Assembly: GCF_052156535.1 (NCBI RefSeq)
Contig: NZ_JBQKUP010000021.1
Location: 1-64,000, forward strand
Reading direction: 5' to 3'
Length of the DNA stretch: 64,000 bases
From: Nitrospira_E sp052156535
GTDB lineage: Bacteria; Nitrospirota; Nitrospiria; Nitrospirales; UBA8639
Position numbers and translations under genes: made by a program. The notes beneath the pieces were generated by a model. That model did not search any database. It had not been told where the DNA came from and saw only the letters and a list, made by a program, of their open reading frames with translations. Shown here piece by piece: positions 45,331-55,246 of the stretch (position 1 is its first letter; each line of letters begins with the position of its first letter).

Positions 45331-45807
45331 ATGCCTGACTCACCACACACCAACCCGGAATTATCCCAGGCGCAACTCGAAACCATTCGTATGCTCTATC
45401 CGTTATTTAAAAACGAGGTGCTCCGGCGGCGGGAATACATGAGCCGGTTGTCGGTAATACACAATACAGTATTAGTATTCTTGATCATGATCATCGCCGT
45501 GGTGTCCCCTGGACACCCCGACCCCACCATGCGATGGTTAACGATTTCCGGTGTGGTCATCTTGTCAGGGTTTGTGGTCTATCTGATTCTTCAACAAGCC
45601 ACTCGACACCGAATGGCCAAACAACAATTAATTGAACTCGAGAGGGGAATGGGATTGTACCAAGAAGACTGGATGTTTTCGGGAAAAACCACCTATCCGA
45701 AACATTGGCAAACCGATTGGCTCTCAGACCGAAGCGTGGCGACGTACCTCACCATTCTCATTGTTCTTACAGGACTGGCAATCGGCGCCATGCTCATTCG
45801 CCTCTAA
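45331..45807 (+). CDS. Small membrane protein, unknown function
   Basis: 158 aa. Three hydrophobic segments (about 47-65, 70-90 and 137-157) with a charged cytoplasmic-type N-terminus (FKNEVLRRREYM) and a loop carrying ERGMGLYQEDWMF. I recognise no named family. It lies 18 bp after the hydrolase gene and 55 bp before the carbonic-anhydrase-like gene, on the same strand. Confidence 0.7.
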   Translation: MPDSPHTNPELSQAQLETIRMLYPLFKNEVLRRREYMSRLSVIHNTVLVFLIMIIAVVSPGHPDPTMRWLTISGVVILSGFVVYLILQQATRHRMAKQQLIELERGMGLYQEDWMFSGKTTYPKHWQTDWLSDRSVATYLTILIVLTGLAIGAMLIRL

Positions 45808-45862
45808 CCTTCACCTCACGTTCTCACATGGAGACACTTTATTCGGCGAAAGGACCGCGCTC

Positions 45863-46378
45863 ATGTTAAGAACCTATCGAGGGATTGCCCCCTCTGTCGC
45901 GACCAGCGCGTTTATCGAAGACACGGCCGTCGTCATCGGGGATGTGGCCATCGGATCGGAATCGAGCGTCTGGTTCAATGCCGTCATACGCGGAGACGTA
46001 CATAGTATCCGCATTGGCCATCGGACCAATATTCAGGACCTCTGCCTGTTGCACGTGACGCATGACACCCACCCTCTCACTCTTGGCGATGACATCACCG
46101 TGGGCCATCATGTGGTCCTCCATGGTTGCACGATTCATGATCGGGTGCTGATTGGCATGGGAGCCATCATCATGGATGGAGCCGTGATCGAAGAAGACTG
46201 TGTCATTGGCGCTGGAGCCTTAATTACCCGGAATATCCACATCCCCTCGAGGAGCCTGGTCATGGGGTCTCCGGCTAAAGTGAATCGCCTGTTGACGGAT
46301 GCTGAAGTGCAGTGGATCAAAGAATCTGCCGCGAACTACATCCGATACGCCCAACAATATGTCTCAGAGAATGAGTAA
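45863..46378 (+). CDS. Gamma-carbonic anhydrase-like hexapeptide protein
   Basis: A 171-aa left-handed beta-helix protein. Hexapeptide turns run through VVIGDVAIGSESSVWFNAVI, HRTNIQDLCLLHVTHD and the later GHHVVLHG, whose histidines are the gamma-class zinc ligands. MGSPAKVNR is the family's usual C-terminal turn. The start at 45863 gives the standard MLRTYRGIAP beginning; the frame extends far upstream but overlaps the membrane-protein gene. Whether it hydrates CO2 or is a non-enzymatic homologue cannot be told. Confidence 0.88.
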   Translation: MLRTYRGIAPSVATSAFIEDTAVVIGDVAIGSESSVWFNAVIRGDVHSIRIGHRTNIQDLCLLHVTHDTHPLTLGDDITVGHHVVLHGCTIHDRVLIGMGAIIMDGAVIEEDCVIGAGALITRNIHIPSRSLVMGSPAKVNRLLTDAEVQWIKESAANYIRYAQQYVSENE

Positions 46379-46468
46379 TGTTGGAATTCCAGAAAGCCCC
46401 AATCCGGTCATTCCCTGGCTTTTGAACAGTTTCTCTTCCCAACCACACATTCGGATAAGACCTCTTCC

Positions 46469-47266
46469 TTGAGCCAGCATTCCCTTTACCATGATCCACT
46501 TATCATTCTTGGCACGGGCTATACCGGTCGACGAGTCTATCACCAGGCTTGTGAAGCGGGGTGGAACGTGTTCGCGACAAGCCGAATGCCGGATGTCCAT
46601 CTCTCAGATATTGCACCCGCACATCGAATTCTTTTTGACCTGACCCAGCCTGAAACCTGGCGATCCATTCCCACCCCGGCCCATCTCATCTGGTGTTTTC
46701 CTGCGACGCCATTGAATGTGGTCCAGAAATTCTTCACCCGCCGTCCCGGGGAGTCCGGTAGAATTCTGGTGATGGGAAGCACATCCGCCTATGGGGCAAC
46801 CTGCGGAGCCGTCACGGAACAGACTCCGGTCAACATGGACCTTCCTCGGGTTCAAGGGGAAGAATATCTCCGGACACAATTGGGCGCTGTGGTTATTCGA
46901 CTGGCAGGATTATACGGGCCAGGTCGTCATGTGCTGGATTGGATGAGAAAAGGCAGAATTCGCAATACTCCAAAATGGGTCAATCTCCTCCATGTAGAAG
47001 ATGCGGCAGGCATCTGTTTGCGAGCCCTTGAACGGGCTCAGAACGGTACCACCTATTTGGCTAGCGATGGAACCCCACGGACCTGGTCTGAGATTTTCTC
47101 AATGGCGTCAGAAAAATGGAGCATGCCCATTCCCCCACCCACGCCTCTTCGGGAAATCGGCAAACAGGTCTCCATTCACAAACTCCTGACCACCCTTCAC
47201 TATACCCTTCGATTTCCTGATCTCTATCAGGCCTTGGACGACATTGAACGACATTCATCATCATGA
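46469..47266 (+). CDS. NAD(P)-binding nucleoside-diphosphate-sugar epimerase-like protein
   Basis: Extended short-chain-dehydrogenase-like protein of 265 aa. LIILGTGYTGRRVYHQA is the dinucleotide-binding loop; ILVMGSTSAYGATCGAVTE and VVIRLAGLYGPGRHVLDWM follow the epimerase pattern. The start is a TTG with only a weak ribosome site (GGATAAGA). It lies 90 bp after the gamma-CA gene and is convergent with the CPBP protease. Substrate unknown. Confidence 0.85.
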   Translation: MSQHSLYHDPLIILGTGYTGRRVYHQACEAGWNVFATSRMPDVHLSDIAPAHRILFDLTQPETWRSIPTPAHLIWCFPATPLNVVQKFFTRRPGESGRILVMGSTSAYGATCGAVTEQTPVNMDLPRVQGEEYLRTQLGAVVIRLAGLYGPGRHVLDWMRKGRIRNTPKWVNLLHVEDAAGICLRALERAQNGTTYLASDGTPRTWSEIFSMASEKWSMPIPPPTPLREIGKQVSIHKLLTTLHYTLRFPDLYQALDDIERHSSS

Positions 47267-47299
47267 AGAGACAACACAACAACCCGCTCCTTGATCATT

Positions 47300-48760
47300 T
47301 TAGCGGAAAAAAGAGACAAGAGAATACACCACCACCCCGTTATTGACGGCATGCGCCACCATGCCGGGAATCACACTCCCCGTTCGTTCGTAGGCCCATG
47401 CCCACAACAACCCACTCCAGAAAACCGTCAGAAACGCGATCAGCCCATAGCCATGGGCCAAGGCGAAAATCAATCCACTTGCGACCATGGAGAGGGGAAA
47501 ACTGAATTTGGTTCGAAGTGTCGTATAGAGAATTCCCCGGAAAATGAGTTCTTCGAAAAAGGGCGCCAGAAGAACGAAGTCGATTGTGGTTTTGATGAGT
47601 TCCATCCGCGTTCCCCAAATCAGCTGGGGGACAAACCATTCTGTCCAATGCACCGAAGATTGAAATGCCTCCCCCCCGAGCACAATCAGCCAGTCCCCAA
47701 CAAGGCCAAGCGTCACCAACATCACGATCAATGGCAGACCGGATTTCAATCGTTGCCACACATTCGAACAGCCCACCACCTGTAGCAACGATCGTTTCCT
47801 GGTTCGACACAACAGAATAGCGGTCAGGACGACGGGAGGAAAATACAGTAACGCAATCCCGAAATCCTCAATAATGCCTATACCATCAGGCAGGACCGCC
47901 ACCAGCCCCATCAACAGAATCGTCAGGGCCCCTCCACGAGCTAAGACCGCGATACCCTCCCGGAATGTCCAAGGAATGCGCCAGACAGCCACGTTGATTG
48001 GGGACTGTGAAATCCGTCCTTTCAACCGGGCGAATCCCAGACGAAGAAAAAAGGACACCCCAAACCCAATCACCACAACCTCACCCACCAAAAGCACACG
48101 CCATCTCCATAATGGGGGGTCGGTCAACTGATACTCTTGTAATTGAAGATTTTCCTGTAAATCCCGATCGCCCGCCTGAACGGCGATTCGTCGCGCAAGA
48201 TGAAAGTAAAACCAGTTTGCAGGGACCTCTTCGGCCAACCTCGCCTGCAGGAAGACATACTCAGCAGGCGAAGGTTCGCTCTGCCCATATCCCACTTCCA
48301 ACCATCGACGAAAAGGAGCAGGCGAATTGTGCTCCATGCCCCAATTCATCACAAACTGGTTGAATTGGTCGGTCAACCCGGCTTCGCCATAGAGCATGCC
48401 CAAATACAATTTATCCAATGCTGAGGATTGATCATCCACCCTTTCTTCATACCAAAGTCGGATTTGCTCCAGCGTTTCCCCGTCCTGTCCCCCCAAATGG
48501 TACATCACCTGTTCAAACGAGGAGAGTTCCGGCAGGCGAGATTCAAAACCCAACATCCGACTGGCGATCCGCTCTAGATCCCGGCTTGCAGGTGATGCCA
48601 GGCGCACATCATCGGACAGCGTTACCGCCCAAATGAGCAATCCCAGCCCACCTCCACAGAACAACAGACAGAGGCCGGTCAGCCAACGGGAGAATTGAAT
48701 TTCTTTTTGAAGGTCCGAGCGGGTATCCGGGAGGAGATCGACGGTATTATCTGATTCCAT
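47300..48760 (-). CDS. CPBP-family intramembrane metalloprotease
   Basis: 486 aa with an N-terminal membrane helix (about 25-48), a soluble middle (about 50-200) and a C-terminal multi-helix CPBP (Rce1-like) domain. Active-site motifs are FFEELIFRGILYTTL, FALAHGYG and VAHAVNNGVV, with all glutamate and histidine residues in place. The soluble N-terminal half, rich in helices, is unusual for the family and might be a sensor or substrate arm. Alone on the minus strand. Confidence 0.88.
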   Translation of the reverse strand: MESDNTVDLLPDTRSDLQKEIQFSRWLTGLCLLFCGGGLGLLIWAVTLSDDVRLASPASRDLERIASRMLGFESRLPELSSFEQVMYHLGGQDGETLEQIRLWYEERVDDQSSALDKLYLGMLYGEAGLTDQFNQFVMNWGMEHNSPAPFRRWLEVGYGQSEPSPAEYVFLQARLAEEVPANWFYFHLARRIAVQAGDRDLQENLQLQEYQLTDPPLWRWRVLLVGEVVVIGFGVSFFLRLGFARLKGRISQSPINVAVWRIPWTFREGIAVLARGGALTILLMGLVAVLPDGIGIIEDFGIALLYFPPVVLTAILLCRTRKRSLLQVVGCSNVWQRLKSGLPLIVMLVTLGLVGDWLIVLGGEAFQSSVHWTEWFVPQLIWGTRMELIKTTIDFVLLAPFFEELIFRGILYTTLRTKFSFPLSMVASGLIFALAHGYGLIAFLTVFWSGLLWAWAYERTGSVIPGMVAHAVNNGVVVYSLVSFFR

Positions 48761-49339
48761 AAGCGAGGGTTCACAGATGCAAGAAAGTTACTTATTTTAA
48801 CTACCGGATTAAGATACCATGATCTGCAGGCGCCCTGCCGAAACAAACGCACCCGCCCCGGATACCCTCCACACCTCATGTCCGGGGATGATGACAAATG
48901 CAACCAGTTATCTCACTGACTTACTCTATTTTTAATTACCCATTATATCGGCAATTCGGCGTGGCCGAGACGCGGAGCTCAATCCAGAGATATGGCGAGT
49001 ACTGCCTGAGCCACCTGAGTTGTGCCGCCGCTGGTTTCGTCGAGCATCAAAAGGTTTTCCGCCAACCACGCCAAGGACCACGGGTTTTGGGTCCTGTTGC
49101 CGAAGGTAGGGTCGGGCCCTATGGAGCGCACTCTGTAATTTTGGCTCGCCTCCCCGGAGAAACCCCGTCCTTACTTCTTTCATTCCTTATACGATTTCCC
49201 GCCGATAGTAATGGCCTTGTTCAGTCTCCAGCACATACCCCTAACTTGGATAATCCGATACAATATAAGAAAAAGGTCTGTAGCCTACGGGTAACCCGAT
49301 CAAAAGTGATCCATTGCGCAACTGAAAAGGAGGGACTCC
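48761..49339. other. Intergenic region with a diverged repeat
   Basis: About 580 bp. The stretch 48955-49175 keeps landmarks of the R1-R3 repeats (GTGGCCGAGACGCGG near its start, GGGTTTTGGGTCCTGTTGCC in the middle, an ACCCCGTCC-type end), so it is probably an old relative. The malic enzyme promoter should lie in 49180-49320; I cannot place it firmly. Confidence 0.45.
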
Positions 49340-50821
49340 TTGGTGTGGAATTTTTTTAAGCGACAGCAAAACGGGCAAAGTTCCTCGCAAGATATCGGCC
49401 CCTATTCCAATTACCGGATGGCCGTGCGGTTAGAATTAACTCAACGCACCGGCGTCTTCGCCCAATTAGCCACCGCCATCGCAGAAGAGGGTGCCAGCTT
49501 GGGCGCCTACGATATGGTCTCGGCCACTCGCACCAAAGTGATCCGGGATATTACTCTGGATGTCCAGAGTGAAGAACATGGCGAACGGGTCATGAAACGC
49601 CTGAATTCGTTGGCGGATGTTCGGGTCATCGCCTCATCGGATCGGATTTTCCTCATGCATTTAGGCGGGAAAATCCGGGTGGAGAGCAAGTTCCCGGTGA
49701 AAACCAGAAATACCCTGTCCATGGTCTATACGCCTGGAGTCGGGCGCGTCGTTAAAGCGATTGCCGCGGATGAGAAAAAAGCCTATTCCTTTACGACGAA
49801 AAATAACAGCATCGCTGTCGTGACAGACGGATCGGCCATATTGGGCTTAGGAAATCTCGGCCCTCTCGCGGCCTTACCCGTCATGGAAGGCAAAGCCATG
49901 TTGTTCCATCAATTTGCCGGTATTGATGCCTGGCCTCTCTGTCTCAATACCCAGGACCCAGAAGAGATTATCCGGACGGTGCTCGCCATCTCTCCGTCAT
50001 TTGGAGGCATTAACCTGGAAGACATCAGTGCCCCCCGATGCTTTGACATTGAGCGACGACTGCAAGCCGAACTGGATATTCCGGTCATGCATGATGACCA
50101 GCATGGAACGGCTGTGGTCATTTTGGGTGCGCTTCTTAATGCCTTAAAAGTCACACGCCGAACCATCAATGAAATTACCGTCGTGGTCCTCGGATTGGGA
50201 GCCGCAGGCACGGCCTGTTGTGAATTACTTTTAGGAGCCGGAGTCACCAGGCTCAAGGGATGCGACAAACAAGGGCTGGTGTTGGATCGCCCCGTGGAAG
50301 AACTTCTGCCGAATCGCCATACGCTTCGCAGCATCATTCCGTATGATCAGCCAACCGGAACTCTTCAGGACGCCCTGAAAGACGCCCATGTGGTGATTGG
50401 TCTTTCCACAGCCAACATTTTAAAGCCCGAAGACTTAGCCCTCATGGCCAAGGATCCCATTGTGTTTGCCTTAGCCAATCCTGACCCTGAAATCCTACCC
50501 GAGGCCGCCATTCCCCACTGTCGCGTCTATGCCAGCGGGCGATCGGATTATCCCAATCAATGCAATAATCTCTTGTCGTTTCCCGGCATCTTTCGTGGAG
50601 CCCTTGATGTGCAATCCAAAACGATTAATGAACCGATGCTCATTGCTGCCGCTCATGCCCTCTCCAAGATGATTCCTGACTCCGCACTCAGTGAGGAATA
50701 TATTATTCCCAGCGTGTTCGACAAACAGGTGGTACCCAAGGTCGCCAAGGCCGTCTCTCAGGCTGCTATTGATTCCGGCGTGGCACGCCGGACAAAGAAG
50801 GACATGGAAGAGGAGATGTAA
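49340..50821 (+). CDS. NAD(P)-dependent malic enzyme with N-terminal ACT domain
   Basis: Oxidative decarboxylation of malate to pyruvate. 493 aa: an ACT regulatory domain (about 27-100, RLELTQRTGVFAQLATAIAE), then the malic N-domain (SMVYTPGVGRVV, VVTDGSAILGLGNLGPLAAL), catalytic HDDQHGTAVVILGALLNAL and the NAD-binding VVVLGLGAAGTACCELLL. AAGGAGGG stands 5 bases before TTG 49340; GTG 49343 is equally possible. The ACT domain suggests allosteric control by a small metabolite. Convergent with uppP, no hairpin seen between. Confidence 0.93.
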   Translation: MVWNFFKRQQNGQSSSQDIGPYSNYRMAVRLELTQRTGVFAQLATAIAEEGASLGAYDMVSATRTKVIRDITLDVQSEEHGERVMKRLNSLADVRVIASSDRIFLMHLGGKIRVESKFPVKTRNTLSMVYTPGVGRVVKAIAADEKKAYSFTTKNNSIAVVTDGSAILGLGNLGPLAALPVMEGKAMLFHQFAGIDAWPLCLNTQDPEEIIRTVLAISPSFGGINLEDISAPRCFDIERRLQAELDIPVMHDDQHGTAVVILGALLNALKVTRRTINEITVVVLGLGAAGTACCELLLGAGVTRLKGCDKQGLVLDRPVEELLPNRHTLRSIIPYDQPTGTLQDALKDAHVVIGLSTANILKPEDLALMAKDPIVFALANPDPEILPEAAIPHCRVYASGRSDYPNQCNNLLSFPGIFRGALDVQSKTINEPMLIAAAHALSKMIPDSALSEEYIIPSVFDKQVVPKVAKAVSQAAIDSGVARRTKKDMEEEM

Positions 50822-50858
50822 GCGCAGTGAATGCCAGAGGTTAAGGAGACAGCAGGAT

Positions 50859-51668
50859 CTATCTCAAAGAATCCCAAAGAAGAATGCTTATTCCGAGTGG
50901 CCACAAATAATAAGAGAATAAATGGAAGTGATCCTGTCTGACGAGTTTAATGATCAACGAAATAGATCCATACCCCACCAAAGCCGCGACGACCATTCCA
51001 ACCAGATAGACACCTATCGGGTCATGAATCTGATCCATCCCTTTCCCAATTTCTAGGATCGTCGCCCCCACAATAGCAGGCATGGAAATCAGAAGAGAAA
51101 ACCGGGCCGATAATTCCCGATCCAAACCCAACAACACTCCACTGGCTATGGTTGATCCGGACCGCGAAATCCCCGGAAAGACCGCCACACCTTGTACCAT
51201 GCCGATCGCCAGGGCATCACGAATGCTCATGTCCTGAATGCCCCGGGCACGACTTCTCCCGTGCCCCAACCAGAGAATCACACCGGTAGCCAACAACATA
51301 ACGGCCACGACGGAGGGCTGAACCAGCGTTTCAAGACCGATCGATCGAATACCTAATCCAATGATCGCGGTCGGGATGGATGCGATCAGAACATAATGAA
51401 TGGTGCGTCGCTCAAATCCTTGAAACAGGCTGCCTTGTGTTGTCGTCCATCCAACATACCCCAAGCCCAAGGTGAGGAGATCATGACGAAAATACACCAG
51501 GATCGCAGTCACCGTCGCGAGATGCAACATGATGTCGTACAACAAATTGGTCTCACTAAAATGACCAAACCAGTGTTGAGCCAGAACTAAATGTCCGGAT
51601 GAGGATACCGGAAGGAATTCCGTGAGTCCTTGAATGACCGCAAGCACCACCGCTTCGATGTAACCCAT
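50859..51668 (-). CDS. uppP: Undecaprenyl-diphosphatase
   Basis: Recycles undecaprenyl pyrophosphate to the carrier lipid used for peptidoglycan and polysaccharides. 269 aa, multi-pass membrane protein. GLTEFLPVSSSGHLVLAQ and FPGISRSGSTIASGVLLG are the two active-site motifs of the UppP/BacA family. It is the last gene of the minus-strand envelope-precursor cluster, downstream of rfbD by about 70 bp. Confidence 0.96.
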   Translation of the reverse strand: MGYIEAVVLAVIQGLTEFLPVSSSGHLVLAQHWFGHFSETNLLYDIMLHLATVTAILVYFRHDLLTLGLGYVGWTTTQGSLFQGFERRTIHYVLIASIPTAIIGLGIRSIGLETLVQPSVVAVMLLATGVILWLGHGRSRARGIQDMSIRDALAIGMVQGVAVFPGISRSGSTIASGVLLGLDRELSARFSLLISMPAIVGATILEIGKGMDQIHDPIGVYLVGMVVAALVGYGSISLIIKLVRQDHFHLFSYYLWPLGISILLWDSLR

Positions 51669-51736
51669 CGTTTAGGACTGCCTTTCTTATCGCTGATGAT
51701 CAGGGAAAAGATGATTCACAGAACAGATGACGACCC

Positions 51737-52573
51737 CTAGCCTTTCCACTGAATGGCAAAATCACGAACGCCCTCTTCCCAGGGCGGCAACTTAATCAAA
51801 GGGTCCTGTAAAGAGGTCAGCACGGCATAGGAGGGCCGCCGGGCCGGGCGAGGAAATTGAGCCGTCGCTATCGGCACAACCGAAGTTTGAATATCCAACG
51901 CCTGATAAAGTGTTTGAGCCAATTCATACCAACTGGTTCCGCCTGTACCGGCCATGTGATAGGTCCCAAACGCATCGGTCTCACCCAATTGGCATACCGC
52001 CTGGGCAAGATGAGGGGCAAATGTCGGCGACCCATACTGGTCGCTGACAACTTTCACGACCTCTCGGTCCGCCATTCGACAAATCGTACTGGGGAAATTC
52101 CTCCCTACGGTGTGGTAAAGCCAAGCCGTCCGGACAATAAAATGCCGTGGGTTTGCGACTCGCACCGCCTCTTCGCCGGCTAATTTACTGTGCCCGTAGA
52201 CGCCTAACGGATTCGTACAATCAAATTCATGATAGGGCCGATTCTGCTGACCATCAAACACATAATCGGTGGAAAAATGGATAAGCGTCATCCCCAAGTC
52301 ATTCGTCACCACGGCAAGATTTCTCGGGCCCAGGGCATTGCCCCGGTATGCGGCATCCTGCTTCACTTCTGCCTCATCCACCTGCGTAAATGCGGCCGCA
52401 TTGATGACGATGTGTGGTCGTAGTTGATCAAGGGCTTTCCTGACTTCCTCGAACTGCGTGATATCCAAATCCTGGAGGTCCCAGGCCGTGACCTCGTGGT
52501 CGGCATATTGCCGTTGGAGCGCCTGCCCCAATTGCCCTTGAGCCCCTGTGATTAAAACTCGACTCTGCCTCAT
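51737..52573 (-). CDS. rfbD: dTDP-4-dehydrorhamnose reductase
   Basis: Last step of dTDP-L-rhamnose synthesis. 278 aa. VLITGAQGQLGQALQRQY is the NADPH loop; INAAAFTQVDEAE, STDYVFDGQ, YGHSKLAGEEAV (YxxxK catalytic pair) and FIVRTAWLY are family motifs. The ATG at 52573 overlaps the rfbC stop in an ATGA, so the two are coupled. Contains the expected C-terminal RPSYAVL substrate-binding stretch. Confidence 0.95.
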   Translation of the reverse strand: MRQSRVLITGAQGQLGQALQRQYADHEVTAWDLQDLDITQFEEVRKALDQLRPHIVINAAAFTQVDEAEVKQDAAYRGNALGPRNLAVVTNDLGMTLIHFSTDYVFDGQQNRPYHEFDCTNPLGVYGHSKLAGEEAVRVANPRHFIVRTAWLYHTVGRNFPSTICRMADREVVKVVSDQYGSPTFAPHLAQAVCQLGETDAFGTYHMAGTGGTSWYELAQTLYQALDIQTSVVPIATAQFPRPARRPSYAVLTSLQDPLIKLPPWEEGVRDFAIQWKG

Positions 52574-53124
52574 GGTTGATAATCCGGAAGCTGATCGCAC
52601 AGGTCATCAAGTAACAGCCCGGCAGCATCCTTTGTGGAGAGAAGTGGCTGTTCGATCGGCCATTGAATGCCAATACGGGGATCATTCCATCGAATGGTCA
52701 CTTCACCACCCGGTGCATAGACATCGGTACATTTGTACTCCACCTCCGCCACATCGCTGAGGACACAAAATCCATGGGCAAACCCCATAGGAAGGTAAAT
52801 CTGTCTGAAATCCTCTGCCGATAAGGTCACCCCCACCCATGAGGCAAAGGTCGGAGACCCTTTTCGAATGTCGACTGCGACATCAAAAATTTCCCCACGA
52901 ATCACCCGAATGAGCTTCCCTTGTGGGCGAGTCATTTGAAAGTGAAGCCCACGAAGGGTCCCGAGAACCGACGATGAACAATTATCCTGCACAAATGGAG
53001 GCAGAATCCCTGCCTCCTGATACTTTTGTACATGATACGTTTCTAAAAACCATCCACGTTGGTCCCGGTACACATCAGGCTCAACAATCAGAACCTCCGG
53101 GAGCCGCGTTGGGAGAAATTTCAT
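52570..53124 (-). CDS. rfbC: dTDP-4-dehydrorhamnose 3,5-epimerase
   Basis: Cupin-fold epimerase of 184 aa. RGWFLETYHVQKY, QDNCSSSVLGTLRGLHFQ (with the catalytic histidine), GEIFDVAVDIRKGSPTF and PMGFAHGFCVLSD are diagnostic. Full length. It follows rfbA by 3 bp and overlaps rfbD, within the rfbB-A-C-D order. Confidence 0.96.
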   Translation of the reverse strand: MKFLPTRLPEVLIVEPDVYRDQRGWFLETYHVQKYQEAGILPPFVQDNCSSSVLGTLRGLHFQMTRPQGKLIRVIRGEIFDVAVDIRKGSPTFASWVGVTLSAEDFRQIYLPMGFAHGFCVLSDVAEVEYKCTDVYAPGGEVTIRWNDPRIGIQWPIEQPLLSTKDAAGLLLDDLCDQLPDYQP

Positions 53125-53127
53125 ATG

Positions 53128-54003
53128 TTACTCCTGCCCCTGATTGACCAAATGCAGCAAGTATTGCCCGTACCCGTTGTCTTTCATTTTCGAGGCTAAG
53201 CGCAACACGTCACCTGGCTGAATGTATCCCATTTTATATGCAATTTCTTCCGGACAGGAAACCATCAGGCCCTGTCGTTCTTGTAAGACTTGAATATAAT
53301 GGGCGGCCTGCATGAGAGATTCGTGAGTCCCCGTATCCAACCAGGCAATGCCACGCCCGAGCACCCGCACATGTAGCGATCCGGCTTCTAAATAGGTTTT
53401 ATTCACATCAGTGATTTCTAGTTCATTTCTCGCCGAAGGCTTGAGAGAATCGGCGATACCCACGACCCGATTGTCATAGAAATATAACCCGGTTACGGCA
53501 TAGGGCGACTTGGGACGGGAGGGCTTTTCCTCCAGGCTGGTGGCTTGCCCGTGATCATTAAAGGTCACCACACCGTATCGTTCGGGATCCCGTACCTGGT
53601 AGGCAAAAACTTGAGCCCCTATGGCCTGAGAGGCCGCTTCTTGAAGATAGCTTGATAGCCCATGCCCATAGAAAATATTATCCCCAAGAATGAGCGCCAC
53701 CCGATCCTTTCCAATAAACTCACGCCCAATCACAAAGGCTTGCGCAATTCCTTCGGGCCGGGGTTGCACTTGGTAGCCGATCGTTAACCCAAGATGACTG
53801 CCATCACCTAACAACCGGACAAACCCTTCCTGCTCATGCGGGGTGGTGATCACCAAAATATCCCGGATTCCAGCCAGCATGAGAGTCGACAATGGATAAT
53901 AGATCATCGGTTTATCAAAAACCGGCATGAGTTGTTTGCTGACCGCGTGGGTTAAGGGATAGAGCCGGGTTCCCGACCCACCCGCTAGGATAATTCCCTT
54001 CAT
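53128..54003 (-). CDS. rfbA: Glucose-1-phosphate thymidylyltransferase
   Basis: Makes dTDP-glucose, the first step to dTDP-rhamnose. 291 aa: GIILAGGSGTRLYPLT is the nucleotide loop, and KQLMPVFDKPMIYYPLS, LGDNIFYG, VTGLYFYDN and WLDTGTHESLMQA follow. The start at 54003 has AAAAGGA just upstream and matches the family; the frame extends to 54054 without reason to use it. Confidence 0.96.
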   Translation of the reverse strand: MKGIILAGGSGTRLYPLTHAVSKQLMPVFDKPMIYYPLSTLMLAGIRDILVITTPHEQEGFVRLLGDGSHLGLTIGYQVQPRPEGIAQAFVIGREFIGKDRVALILGDNIFYGHGLSSYLQEAASQAIGAQVFAYQVRDPERYGVVTFNDHGQATSLEEKPSRPKSPYAVTGLYFYDNRVVGIADSLKPSARNELEITDVNKTYLEAGSLHVRVLGRGIAWLDTGTHESLMQAAHYIQVLQERQGLMVSCPEEIAYKMGYIQPGDVLRLASKMKDNGYGQYLLHLVNQGQE

Positions 54004-54075
54004 CGTATCCTTTTGCATCCCAATGTCTTCATCATCCTCATGATACCCTGCCAAAAGTAGAGAACGTTCACGGCC

Positions 54076-55170
54076 CTATATTGATGGGACAGAGGCTAAC
54101 CCGAGTCGTTCCCGTTGATAGGAGTTCGCGGTCACGGCCTGACACCATTGACGATTGGCAGCGTACCATTCAATCGTCTGCTGCAACCCAGACTCGAAAG
54201 AGTGGCGTGGGCTCCACCCCAATTGCGAGTGAACTTTGGTGGTATCAATGCCATAACGAAAATCATGCCCGGGACGGTCAGCCACAAATACTTTCAGATC
54301 TACATAGCGTGTGATACCCCTTTGAGACAGAAAAGGATTGGATCCACCCGGGGCGACCTCTTCCAAAATCCGGCATAGGGCGTCCACGACATCAAGGTTC
54401 GATCGTTCCGATCGCCCGCCCAGATTATATTTTTCTCCAGGCGTTCCTTCCTGAAGGACCAGGAGTAGGCCCTCACAATGGTCTGCCACAAACAACCAGT
54501 CCCGTATATTCTGCCCGTTCCCATAAATCGGAAGAGGCTTCCCTTCTAAGGCATTCAAGACCATGAGAGGAATAAGCTTTTCGGGAAACTGATAGGGCCC
54601 ATAGTTATTGGAACAATTGGTTATCAGGATTGGAAGACCGTACGTGTGATGAAAAGCCCGCACCAAATGATCAGCGCTGGCTTTCGACGCCGCATAGGGG
54701 GAATTGGGGGCATAAGGGGTCTCTTCGGAGAACAATCCTGTCGGCCCCAACGTCCCATACACTTCATCAGTTGAAACATGCAGGAACCGAAAACGTTGGC
54801 GACGATCAGCATGTCCTTGCTTCAGAAATCGCCTGACCACGTCTAATAAGACCAGGGTACCCGTGACATTCGTATGAATAAAGGGATAGGGGTCGTCGAT
54901 AGACCGGTCCACATGCGATTCAGCGGCAAAATTCAGCAACCACCTGGGAGAAAATGAATCCATCATCCTGGTCATCTCACCCGCATCGGCAATATCTGCC
55001 TGGATAAATACTAGACGAGGATGATCCCACAATCCATCAAGATTTTCTCGATGACCCGCATACGTCAATTTGTCCACGACGACAATTCGTGCCTCGGTCC
55101 TTTGAAGGGCCATCCGGACAAAATTGGCGCCAATAAAACCAGCGCCTCCGGTCACAATCATGGTCTCCAT
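54076..55170 (-). CDS. rfbB: dTDP-glucose 4,6-dehydratase
   Basis: Second step of dTDP-rhamnose synthesis. 364 aa, NAD-dependent. MIVTGGAGFIGANFVRM, NFAAESHVDRSIDDP, HVSTDEVYGTLG and YAASKASADHLVRAFHHTYG (YxxxK) are all as expected. ATG 55170. First of the four rhamnose genes; 73 bp separate it from rfbA. Confidence 0.96.
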   Translation of the reverse strand: METMIVTGGAGFIGANFVRMALQRTEARIVVVDKLTYAGHRENLDGLWDHPRLVFIQADIADAGEMTRMMDSFSPRWLLNFAAESHVDRSIDDPYPFIHTNVTGTLVLLDVVRRFLKQGHADRRQRFRFLHVSTDEVYGTLGPTGLFSEETPYAPNSPYAASKASADHLVRAFHHTYGLPILITNCSNNYGPYQFPEKLIPLMVLNALEGKPLPIYGNGQNIRDWLFVADHCEGLLLVLQEGTPGEKYNLGGRSERSNLDVVDALCRILEEVAPGGSNPFLSQRGITRYVDLKVFVADRPGHDFRYGIDTTKVHSQLGWSPRHSFESGLQQTIEWYAANRQWCQAVTANSYQRERLGLASVPSI

Positions 55171-55246
55171 GATTCAATACTCTCCACTTGATAGAAGCCG
55201 TGAGAACCAAGCAGGAAAGACTCTGGCGGGAAATCGGAAGGACGCC

